From Kiritimatiellota bacterium (lineage in GTDB: Bacteria; Verrucomicrobiota; Kiritimatiellia; RFP12; UBA1067): 7,779 bases of DNA. The notes beneath the pieces were generated by a model that was not told the DNA's origin, did not search any database, and saw nothing but the letters and a program-made list of their open reading frames with translations. Positions 1-5,889 of the stretch are shown piece by piece. Both the position numbers and the translations under genes were made by a program. The DNA lies in the NCBI GenBank assembly GCA_009777165.1, contig WRML01000090.1:1-7779 (forward strand), given 5' to 3'. Positions within the stretch are counted from its first letter, which is position 1. Each line of letters starts with the position of its first letter.

Positions 1-47
1 TCTCGGTAGAAAAACATCCTTCCCCCCATGTCCGCAGGAAAAGGGGC

Positions 48-76
48 CCCCATCGGCGCAGGTGCGACCGATGGGG
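48..76. repeat. 9-bp stem hairpin
   Basis: CCCCATCGG (48-56) pairs perfectly with CCGATGGGG (68-76) around an 11-nt loop. No T tract follows, so it is not a simple intrinsic terminator. It lies inside the larger inverted repeat and could be one arm of a structured RNA or part of a dispersed palindromic element. Confidence 0.5.
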
Positions 77-96
77 CACGGGATGCGCCTAAAAGA

Positions 97-127
97 GGCA
101 TCCCGATGGGATGCCATGATTTTTTTT
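97..127 (+). terminator. Rho-independent terminator-like hairpin
   Basis: GGCATCCC (97-104) and GGGATGCC (108-115) form a perfect 8-bp stem with a 3-nt loop. After four bases comes an uninterrupted run of eight T (120-127). This would end a plus-strand transcript entering from beyond the left edge. On the minus strand the same stem is followed by TCTTTT, so it could work weakly in both directions. The four-base gap before the T run is longer than ideal, and the hairpin lies inside the larger inverted repeat, so a repeat-element origin is also possible. Confidence 0.55.
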
Positions 128-148
128 GCGTTCTCTTCTACCGAAAGA

Positions 149-168
149 AACATCCCTAACGGGATGTT
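149..168. repeat. 8-bp stem hairpin
   Basis: AACATCCC (149-156) and GGGATGTT (161-168) pair perfectly around TAAC. The stem shares the core CATCCC/GGGATG with the hairpin at 97-115, so the two look like diverged copies of one palindrome. No T tract follows. It could be an operator-like palindrome or a dispersed repeat unit. Confidence 0.45.
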
Positions 169-204
169 GTCGCGGTATACTTTTAATATGATTTGACTAT
201 AACC

Positions 205-241
205 ACAATGAACTCGATGGAATGTACAATGGACACGATGG
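205..241. repeat. 16-bp imperfect direct repeat, period 21
   Basis: ACAATGAACTCGATGG (205-220) is repeated as ACAATGGACACGATGG (226-241), with 14 of 16 identical and a 5-nt spacer. The overlapping short reading frames here read as low-complexity peptide and are not credible genes. The array belongs to the roughly 400-bp leader without a gene. Confidence 0.5.
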
Positions 242-252
242 TCTCGTGTATT

Positions 253-284
253 CTCTGTGTCTTTGCATCCCTGCGTCTCTGCGA
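253..284. repeat. Four tandem degenerate 8-bp units (CTCTGCGT-like)
   Basis: The units are CTCTGTGT, CTTTGCAT, CCCTGCGT and CTCTGCGA, followed by a GA-rich stretch. They share a consensus close to CTCTGCGT. From memory, runs of this CTTTGCGTCTTTGCG kind occur between genes in many unrelated bacteria with no known function; I could not check this. The stretch from 285 to 360 beyond it holds only purine- and C-rich low-complexity sequence, including C9 at 313-321 and C8 at 341-348. Confidence 0.5.
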
Positions 285-362
285 GAAAAAAAGGGAAAGG
301 AGGAGACTTTCTCCCCCCCCCTCTGTATTCCCCTCCCGTACCCCCCCCTGCTTTATTTCCCG

Positions 363-391
363 TTTTCATTTCCGGGCACATCCGCTATAAT
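363..391 (+). promoter_or_regulatory. Sigma70-type promoter for the acetyltransferase gene
   Basis: A perfect TATAAT (386-391) stands 17 bp downstream of TTTTCA (363-368), which matches four of six bases of the -35 consensus. Transcription would begin near 398-400, at or next to the ATG at 401. There is then no room for a Shine-Dalgarno site, so the mRNA would be leaderless or nearly so. The promoter probably also serves mutY, 28 nt beyond the first gene. Confidence 0.6.
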
Positions 392-400
392 ATGTCGCTT

Positions 401-910
401 ATGAAACCTTACACCATTCGTCCAGCCGTCCTGCGGGAGGCGGAGCAGATTTTCAACCTGATCCGTCAGCACAAGGATGATCTGATCTCGCGCCCGATCG
501 GGGACATCGTACAGAACATTGACCGCTTCGTGGTGTGCGAGGCGGGCGGGGAAATCGTCGGGTGCGCGACGTGGCAGATCCTGCCAGAGATCGGGGCACC
601 GGAACGGGCGTCGGTCGAAATCCAATCCGTCGCCGTCCATGCGGATTATCGCAGACACCACATCGGCACGCAGATTATCAAAAACATCCTTGAGCGCGTC
701 CGCCTCTTCGACTCCGCCCAAGTGATTGTCCTGACGTTCGCGCCGGCGTTCTTTTCCTCGCTGGGCTTCAGGCCGATCGCGAAGACGCAGGTGATGCACA
801 AGCTCTACATGGGCTGCATCAACTGCACGAAGCACGCGAACCCGTTCACCTGTCCCGAAATTGCGATGGCGCTTGATTTGTCATCAACTGGCACGAAGAT
901 GTGCGAATGA
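401..910 (+). CDS. GNAT-family N-acetyltransferase, ArgA (N-acetylglutamate synthase)-like
   Basis: This 169-residue protein is a single-domain GNAT acetyltransferase. It resembles the short, stand-alone ArgA-type enzymes (COG1246-like), which acetylate glutamate with acetyl-CoA as the first step of arginine synthesis in the cytosol. Visible hallmarks are the N-terminal IRPA strand (6-9), the core strand EIQSVAVH (73-80), the acetyl-CoA loop YRRHHIGT (83-90), LTFAPAFFSSLGF (111-123) and the family's C-terminal HK-x4-C-x2-C pattern (H133, C139, C142) with C151 before the EIAMAL end. The loop departs from the usual Q/R-x-x-G-x-G/A because the first glycine is His87. ATG 401 is preferred over the in-frame ATG at 392, which touches the -10 box, and over 257, whose extra residues come from low-complexity leader. 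No Shine-Dalgarno site is present. The fold is confident; the exact substrate is not, as related family members have other substrates. Confidence 0.85.
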   Translation: MKPYTIRPAVLREAEQIFNLIRQHKDDLISRPIGDIVQNIDRFVVCEAGGEIVGCATWQILPEIGAPERASVEIQSVAVHADYRRHHIGTQIIKNILERVRLFDSAQVIVLTFAPAFFSSLGFRPIAKTQVMHKLYMGCINCTKHANPFTCPEIAMALDLSSTGTKMCE

Positions 911-938
911 TTTTAGTAGTGTCCATTCGTGACGTTCG

Positions 939-2012
939 ATGTCCTCTTGTTTTATGCACGTGTCCCCTCCCCCCCTACACACCCATTTGCTCCGCTGGTA
1001 CGACTCGCGCACGCGCGAGATGCCGTGGCGCAACCACCCCGATCCCTACGCGGTGTGGGTCAGCGAGATCATGCTCCAGCAGACACAGGTGGAGACGGTC
1101 AAGGGCAAGGGCTATTTCACGCGGTTCATGTCGGCATTCCCGACCGTCGCGCAGCTTGCCGCCGCGCCGCAGCAGGCTGTACTGAAGGCGTGGGAGGGGC
1201 TCGGCTACTACACCCGCGCCCGCAACCTCCAGAAAGCCGCGCAACGCATCGTCGCGCAGGGGGGGGGGCTGCCCGACACGTCGGGGGGGTGGGCGGAACT
1301 CCCGGGGGTAGGCCCCTACACCGCCGCCGCGATTGCCAGCATCAGTTTCGGTGAGACGGCTCCGGTGGTTGACGGGAACGTCGCGCGTGTGTTCGCGCGG
1401 TACTTGGGGTGGCCCGACGATTTCCGCAAGTCCCCCCCCCGCGAGAAACTCGCTGCGTGGTTGTTGCCGTTCATCCGAAAGTCCAAGCGCCCGGGCGATT
1501 TCAACCAGGCGATGATGGACCTGGGTGCGACGTGCTGCACGCCGCGCACACCGCTGTGTGCGGAATGCCCGTTGCGGAAAAACTGTTTCGCGTTCCGGGA
1601 GGGCAAGCAATCCGCGTACCCGGTCAAGCCCGAAAAAAAGGCGTTGCCGACGCGCCGCATGGTCGCCGCGTATGTCGCCGACAACAAGGGGCGTGTCCTC
1701 CTCACGCAACGCGTGGGCGAGAAACTGCTGGGGGGGCTGTGGGAGCTGCCCACGGTCGAGGTGACGCACAAGCCCTCCCCCCGCGACGCCGCCCGGGCCT
1801 TGCGCGAAAAGACGGGCCTGACCGCCGTCGGTGCAAAGCGCAAGGGGGGGGTAGTGGCACACACGTTCTCTCACTTTAAGCTGGAACTTCACGTGTATGC
1901 GGTCTCGGGCGTGACGGGCGTGCTGGACAAAAAGCGCCCCCCCCCCGCGCGCTTCGCCCCCCCCGAAACACTCCCCCTCACGACCGCGACGCGCAGGGTA
2001 ATCGGCCTCTAA
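939..2012 (+). CDS. mutY: A/G-specific adenine glycosylase MutY
   Basis: MutY removes adenine mispaired with 8-oxoguanine in DNA and so prevents G:C to T:A mutations. The 357-residue protein is full length for the family. In order it has PWR and the VSEIMLQQTQ motif with catalytic Glu43, a helix-hairpin-helix LPGVGPYTA (121-129), VVDGNV with catalytic Asp145, and the iron-sulfur cluster ligands C200-x6-C207-x2-C210-x5-C216. A C-terminal NUDIX-like domain (about 240-357) carries the FSH motif (310-312) that senses 8-oxoguanine. The start is uncertain: ATG 939, ATG 954 and GTG 960 are in frame and none has a Shine-Dalgarno site; homology begins near residue 15. It lies 28 nt after the acetyltransferase gene and probably shares its transcript. 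It carries eight homopolymer G or C runs of 7-10, far denser than its neighbours, yet all stay in frame. Confidence 0.96.
   Translation: MSSCFMHVSPPPLHTHLLRWYDSRTREMPWRNHPDPYAVWVSEIMLQQTQVETVKGKGYFTRFMSAFPTVAQLAAAPQQAVLKAWEGLGYYTRARNLQKAAQRIVAQGGGLPDTSGGWAELPGVGPYTAAAIASISFGETAPVVDGNVARVFARYLGWPDDFRKSPPREKLAAWLLPFIRKSKRPGDFNQAMMDLGATCCTPRTPLCAECPLRKNCFAFREGKQSAYPVKPEKKALPTRRMVAAYVADNKGRVLLTQRVGEKLLGGLWELPTVEVTHKPSPRDAARALREKTGLTAVGAKRKGGVVAHTFSHFKLELHVYAVSGVTGVLDKKRPPPARFAPPETLPLTTATRRVIGL
969..1964 (+). repeat. Homopolymer G/C tracts within mutY
   Basis: Runs of seven or more identical bases occur at 969-975 (C7), 1259-1268 (G10), 1283-1289 (G7), 1432-1440 (C9), 1730-1736 (G7), 1844-1851 (G8), 1937-1946 (C10) and 1957-1964 (C8). 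Each encodes mainly Gly GGG or Pro CCC codons. The first lies at codons 11-13, so a slip there would abolish almost the whole protein. Such runs are typical sites of replication slippage. They reflect a codon habit also visible elsewhere in the window but are much denser here. Confidence 0.7.
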
Positions 2013-2064
2013 CGCATCACTGGAGGGATGGCTTGCGACGCAAGACGGGGGATCGATTTTGGCA
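2013..2064 (+). other. Intergenic 3' region of mutY, weak hairpin
   Basis: CTTGC (2032-2036) and GCAAG (2040-2044) pair around GAC, with only TTTT at 2057-2060 further on. This is a poor intrinsic terminator, so read-through from mutY into the next gene or factor-dependent termination is possible. A short frame starting at ATG 2028 has GGAGG only one base upstream and overlaps the next gene out of frame; I do not accept it as a gene. Confidence 0.25.
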
Positions 2065-2065
2065 C

Positions 2066-2094
2066 TTGTCTAAACAAGGGAAAAGGGATAAACT
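2066..2094 (+). promoter_or_regulatory. Candidate promoter of the HzsA-like gene
   Basis: TTGTCT (2066-2071) and TAAACT (2089-2094) are 17 bp apart and each matches four of six consensus bases. The AT-rich stretch here stands out from the GC-rich genes around it. Transcription would start near 2100, giving a leader of about 25 nt that contains the ribosome-binding site. A 5-bp hairpin, CTTGT (2065-2069) with ACAAG (2074-2078), overlaps the -35 box and could be an operator, though it may be chance. Confidence 0.3.
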
Positions 2095-2111
2095 ATTTTT
2101 TTCTCATCACA

Positions 2112-2117
2112 AGAGGA
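2112..2117 (+). promoter_or_regulatory. Ribosome-binding site of the HzsA-like gene
   Basis: AGAGGA ends 7 nt before ATG 2125. This fixes the start over the in-frame ATG at 2140 and gives a protein that begins with a proper signal peptide. The two upstream genes lack such a site. Confidence 0.7.
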
Positions 2118-2124
2118 ATGAAAG

Positions 2125-5100
2125 ATGAATGCGAGACAGATGCGTTACGCACGCTTAACAGGAGTGTTCACAGTCCTTCTCACAAGCGGGATTTGTGCCC
2201 AGCAGTCGGCGGATAAGGCGATGTTGACGTTCCCGATCCTCTTCGCGAGGCAGTTCAATTATCAGGGGCTGCATATCTATGACACGTTTTACCAGTGGCG
2301 TCCGGGGGGGGGGATCTATGTGTTGGAGAATCCTGCGGATCCGCCGGACCAGCACCGTATCCGAGCCGTCATTGACGCGACGACAACGGAGACACTCGGC
2401 GAGGGAATCTATTTCGATCCGTCGCTGGCGTATGACGCGACGAAAGTGCTGTTCTCGTTTAAGGGAAAACAGAATGGCAACTCGACGATTTATGAGATCG
2501 GCGTGGACGGTACAGGGTTGCGTCAAATCACGAACCTCGATGTGAACGGAAATCCCTACAAAGGCAGCGGGGGCGGGCATCACGACGTGGCGCCGTGTTA
2601 CTTGCCGGACGGGCGTATCGTGTTCACCTCGACGCGCTATAGCGGTCTGGTGCCGTGCGCGAATAATGGCGTGGCGATCCTTCATGTGATGAATGCGGAT
2701 GGGCGCGACATCCATACGATTTCCGTAAACAACGTGACGGAGTTTAATCCGTGCGTGCTGCCGGACGGTCGTATCCTGTTCGGGCGATGGGAATACATTG
2801 ACCGTAATGCGCTGGTCATCCAAAGCTTGTGGACGGTGCTGCCGGATGGGCGCAACGAGACTGCGCTCTATGCGAACAACATGGTGTTCCCTGAGGCAAC
2901 CCTACAGGCCAAGCCTGTGCCGGGCAATGATGCGTTCGTGATGTCAACGTTCGCGCCGCACAACGCGCCGCCGCGTGGAACCATCGCGCTGATTGACACG
3001 CGCGTCGGGAAAAACGACCCGGCGGCGATCATCAATTTCGAGTCTCCCGACAAGCCCACGTACGACCGCGGGGAGTCGTGCGACCCGTGGCCGTTGAATG
3101 AGCACGTCGCGCTCTTCAGCGGGATCCCCCCTGCGGATGACGCGCCGAAAACGGATGCGGGTGGCCGGAGCAACCCGAAGCTCAACGCGCTCATGCTGAT
3201 TGACCGCACAGGCAAGAAGGTCGTGGTGCACAGCGACCCGACGATTGACCTGCATAATCCGATCCCGCTCGTGCCGCGCCCGGTGCCGCGCGTGAGCCTG
3301 GACATGACCGATCGCACGAAGCGCACGGGTGAGTTTTTTGTGAATGACGTGTATGTGTCCATGCCGGACGTGAAGCGCGGAACCATCAAGTGGCTGCGGG
3401 TGCTGGAGGAGACGTCACGCGTGACAGGGACCCCCGGCGGCAACGGCCTGAACCAGACGTTCCCGATTTCGGCGGCGCTGGCGTGGAGCGCGAAGATTTA
3501 TCACGGCATCGTTCCGGTCGAGGAGGACGGCTCGGTCTTCTTCGAGGCACCGTCGGGACGCGCGCTGTTCTTCCAGTTGTTGGACAAGGACTACAGGATG
3601 GTGCGCGGGATGCGCTCGTTCGTGCAGGCATCGCCGGGCGTGACGCGCAGTTGCGTGGGGTGTCACGAGTACAACCCCGTGGCGCAGGGGGCCCCCAAGC
3701 TGACGAACCGCAAGCCCAAGCTGTTGCGCCCGGAGTCGTGGGGATCGGGCTGGCTCGACTACACCCAGCGCATACAGCCTGTGCTGGATAAGAAGTGCGT
3801 AAGCTGCCACGGCGGTGAGCAGGGACTGCAAGGGGGCCTGGACCTCTCGCGCGGTTGGACGGAACGCTTCAACATCTCTTACGAGAGCCTCACCGCACGT
3901 CGCGAGAAGATGTACACGGCAGACATGATCGGCGGCATCTGCGGCATGAACGGCACCGCGTATTGGTCGTGCAAGGTCTTCGATCCGTACCAGCACGGGA
4001 GTGGCAAGGCGATCCTCGCGGACATACTCTTGAGCCCGATGCACTCGGACATCCTGACGGACATGGAGCGCGAGCTGTTCTTCGCGTGGATGGACTCGAA
4101 CGGGATGTACTTCGGGACGTGGGACTACACCAAGGCCCCCCCCGAGGCGGAAGCCTACAAACGCGCGGTGGCGCAAATCAAGGGGGTCATGAAAAAAACC
4201 GACTGTGTCTCGTGCCATGCGGACGGCGATGGCACCATCACGCGCTTCGACAACTGGATCAACCTTGACCGCCCCGAGATGAGCCTCGTGCTGAGGGCCC
4301 CCCTCAAGCAATCGTTCGCCGCGGGGGGGGGGTATGGGCTTGCGCTCTGTCGCGACAGGAAGGTTGACCTGTCCTTCACGAAGCGCGGCGTGCTCTACGG
4401 CTTCGGTTACGAACACGCGGTGAAAGACCTCGACAAGTTCCCGTCTCAGAAATGGGAGTCCACCTGGCCCACGGAAGGCAAGGTCGTCGTGCCGCTCGCC
4501 TCGACGAATGAGCCCGTCTATCAGCAGATGTTGAAAATCATTCGGGATGTCCGCATCGAACTCTTGGCAAAGCCACGCATCGATATGCCGTTCGCCGACT
4601 TGGTGGGCGAGGGGATCATGACGGGACGCGCACGGCAGATTTTGCCACAGCCGTTGCCGGACCCCCTCCCCGAAATCACCGTCACGGGGGAGGTCTTCGG
4701 GTTCACGCGGCTCACCTGGGAATCTTCCGCCCGCACGATCGGGCTGATCGCCGAGGTGCATCGCGGGAAGAAAGAGCATTTCAAGGTGGACGCGGCAACG
4801 CTCATCGGGCGTACCGAACGCGCCACGTTCTGTGACACCAACCCACCCCCCGGCAAAGTCTGCTACGCCGTCGTGTTCGTGTCCGACCCCGCCGAGACGT
4901 GCGGCACGGCGAAATGCGGCGCGGTGATTGATTACCAGCATAAGGAGGAAATGGAGGGCGAACGTCCCCGTGAGCCGTTAGAGGAGGAGGGTGACCGTTG
5001 CCCGCTGTCGCTCGTCAAGCCCGAACGCTCGGTGCCGGTCTATGTGATGTACGAGCCGCCCAAGCAGGACAAGCAGGTGCCGATTGATATCCTTCCGCAA

Positions 5101-5889
5101 ACAGAATCCAAGGCGGGCAGCATCGCGCTCACATGGCCGCCGGCCGGCATCCCCGGGCTGACCTGTTACGACGTGTATGGCGCACAGGGCAGAGGCAAGC
5201 CCGTCAAGCTCAACAAGGAGCCCCTGCGGACTCCGTCCTACTTGGATGCCGTGTTCCACGGCATGAAGGACACGCGTTATTCGGTCGCCGCCTACAGCCC
5301 TGTCCTTCCCGAACGCGACCGTAAGGCACCGGGGGATAAATTCTGGGCCGCCGCCAAAGCCAAGCCGGTGCGCGAGGAGCCCGTCTTCACGTTAAAAGGA
5401 GGGGGGGTACAACTCACGCAGGGGGCCTCCTTTGACGAGGACGGCGTGCTGACCCTCACGGGGGAGGGGTATGCGAAACTGCCGCCGCTAGAGGAGTTGA
5501 CGGGGGGAGCCTTCAGCTTCGTGCTGGAAGTGATGTTCGACGAGGCGGGGGCGATGCCTGTGTTGCTCGGCTTCGGCAAGTACATGGGCGACGGCTGGTT
5601 CTTCCAGCGCATCGGCGGCGGCTGGCGTTTCCATCTCTCGGGAATCTCCTGTGATGGCGGGACTGTGGAGTTCGGGAAATGGACACGCCTTGTCGGTACA
5701 TTCGACGGCACGACCGCCCGCCTCTACCAGGACGGCAAGAACGTCGGCGAGAAAGGCATCCCCGAAATGCCCCCCCCCTTCAAAACCGAATGGCGCATCG
5801 GGCAATACGTGAACATCGAGCCGCCTTACCAAGTCCACGGGAAGATACGTCTGCTGGAGGTCTATAGCCGTGTACTTCCCGAAAAATGA
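2125..5889 (+). CDS. Secreted HzsA-related multihaem protein with beta-propeller, FN3-like and LamG-like domains
   Basis: This is a 1254-residue exported protein. A signal peptide (about 1-26, likely cut after ICA) precedes a TolB/PD40-like beta-propeller (about 90-400) with repeats such as LPDGRIVF (160-167) and LPDGRILF (212-219). The core has the signature of HzsA-related proteins, kin of the hydrazine synthase alpha subunit: PVEEDGS (464-470), MRSF, CVGCH (510-514), QPVLDKKCVSCH (C558, C561, H562) and a third motif CVSCH (694-698). Each CxxCH should bind a haem c, so it acts outside the cytoplasm and needs cytochrome c maturation. Two fibronectin-III-like stretches (about 848-935 and 990-1072) follow, then a LamG/concanavalin-like domain (about 1090-1250) that may bind glycan. 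A charged insert separates the FN3-like stretches. No beta or gamma hydrazine synthase subunits are nearby, so hydrazine synthesis is not implied; the reaction is unknown. The stop overlaps queH by ATGA. G10 runs lie at 2304-2313 and 4323-4332. Confidence 0.85.
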   Translation: MNARQMRYARLTGVFTVLLTSGICAQQSADKAMLTFPILFARQFNYQGLHIYDTFYQWRPGGGIYVLENPADPPDQHRIRAVIDATTTETLGEGIYFDPSLAYDATKVLFSFKGKQNGNSTIYEIGVDGTGLRQITNLDVNGNPYKGSGGGHHDVAPCYLPDGRIVFTSTRYSGLVPCANNGVAILHVMNADGRDIHTISVNNVTEFNPCVLPDGRILFGRWEYIDRNALVIQSLWTVLPDGRNETALYANNMVFPEATLQAKPVPGNDAFVMSTFAPHNAPPRGTIALIDTRVGKNDPAAIINFESPDKPTYDRGESCDPWPLNEHVALFSGIPPADDAPKTDAGGRSNPKLNALMLIDRTGKKVVVHSDPTIDLHNPIPLVPRPVPRVSLDMTDRTKRTGEFFVNDVYVSMPDVKRGTIKWLRVLEETSRVTGTPGGNGLNQTFPISAALAWSAKIYHGIVPVEEDGSVFFEAPSGRALFFQLLDKDYRMVRGMRSFVQASPGVTRSCVGCHEYNPVAQGAPKLTNRKPKLLRPESWGSGWLDYTQRIQPVLDKKCVSCHGGEQGLQGGLDLSRGWTERFNISYESLTARREKMYTADMIGGICGMNGTAYWSCKVFDPYQHGSGKAILADILLSPMHSDILTDMERELFFAWMDSNGMYFGTWDYTKAPPEAEAYKRAVAQIKGVMKKTDCVSCHADGDGTITRFDNWINLDRPEMSLVLRAPLKQSFAAGGGYGLALCRDRKVDLSFTKRGVLYGFGYEHAVKDLDKFPSQKWESTWPTEGKVVVPLASTNEPVYQQMLKIIRDVRIELLAKPRIDMPFADLVGEGIMTGRARQILPQPLPDPLPEITVTGEVFGFTRLTWESSARTIGLIAEVHRGKKEHFKVDAATLIGRTERATFCDTNPPPGKVCYAVVFVSDPAETCGTAKCGAVIDYQHKEEMEGERPREPLEEEGDRCPLSLVKPERSVPVYVMYEPPKQDKQVPIDILPQTESKAGSIALTWPPAGIPGLTCYDVYGAQGRGKPVKLNKEPLRTPSYLDAVFHGMKDTRYSVAAYSPVLPERDRKAPGDKFWAAAKAKPVREEPVFTLKGGGVQLTQGASFDEDGVLTLTGEGYAKLPPLEELTGGAFSFVLEVMFDEAGAMPVLLGFGKYMGDGWFFQRIGGGWRFHLSGISCDGGTVEFGKWTRLVGTFDGTTARLYQDGKNVGEKGIPEMPPPFKTEWRIGQYVNIEPPYQVHGKIRLLEVYSRVLPEK
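4942..5028 (+). repeat. Putative in-frame repeat-element insertion in the HzsA-like protein
   Basis: Between the two FN3-like stretches the protein carries about 28 strongly charged residues (about 940-968) containing EGERPREP (944-951). The DNA core GGAGGGCGAACGTCC begins at 4953. From memory, peptides of the ERPREP type recur in unrelated proteins and in false genes between genes in PVC-group genomes, as the translation of a dispersed DNA repeat. That recollection is unchecked, and there is no second copy in this window. The stretch looks unlike its flanks, which are ordinary beta-strand sequence, and it sits at a linker where an insertion would be tolerated. Confidence 0.4.

Larger units (their letters stand above)
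3..144. repeat. Inverted-repeat-bounded segment at left edge
   Basis: A 9-bp perfect inverted repeat (TCGGTAGAA at 3-11, TTCTACCGA at 136-144) encloses about 124 bp that hold two further perfect hairpins (48-76 and 97-115). As RNA it could fold into a closed multi-branch structure. As DNA it resembles a small non-autonomous element with terminal inverted repeats. The motif GAAA-ACATCC also recurs as a direct repeat just inside the left arm (about 10-19) and just outside the right arm (about 146-155). The window starts 2 bp before the left arm, so target-site duplications cannot be judged. No coding sequence is visible in it. The pairing is seen directly; the nature of the element is inference. 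Confidence 0.45.

Noticed and set aside
149..175. Integron attC-like site (TAAC followed by GTT)
   Set aside because: The core-site patterns RYYYAAC and GTTRRRY are not met, and there is no integrase or gene cassette array.
193..230. Second promoter using TTGACT (193-198) and TACAAT (225-230)
   Set aside because: The spacing is 26 bp, far beyond the 16-18 bp needed, and no gene starts near it.
193..404. Two short overlapping plus-strand reading frames in the leader region
   Set aside because: They translate low-complexity repeats and poly-C tracts, have no ribosome-binding site and run into the promoter and start of the acetyltransferase gene.
975..1892. Long minus-strand open frame opposite mutY
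   Set aside because: mutY on the plus strand has all family motifs; the antisense frame is Arg-rich and typical of GC-rich shadow frames.
2028..2216. 62-codon frame beginning just after mutY
   Set aside because: Its GGAGG is one base from the ATG, and it overlaps the signal-peptide region of the well-supported gene at 2125 in another frame.
3415..4941. 508-codon minus-strand open frame opposite the HzsA-like gene
   Set aside because: It lies wholly within a gene with clear domain motifs and shows no recognisable protein features; stop-free antisense frames are expected at this base composition.
4942..4953. Internal translation start with AAGGAGG before ATG 4951
   Set aside because: The spacing is only two bases and the frame is the same as the large gene, so a separate product is unlikely.
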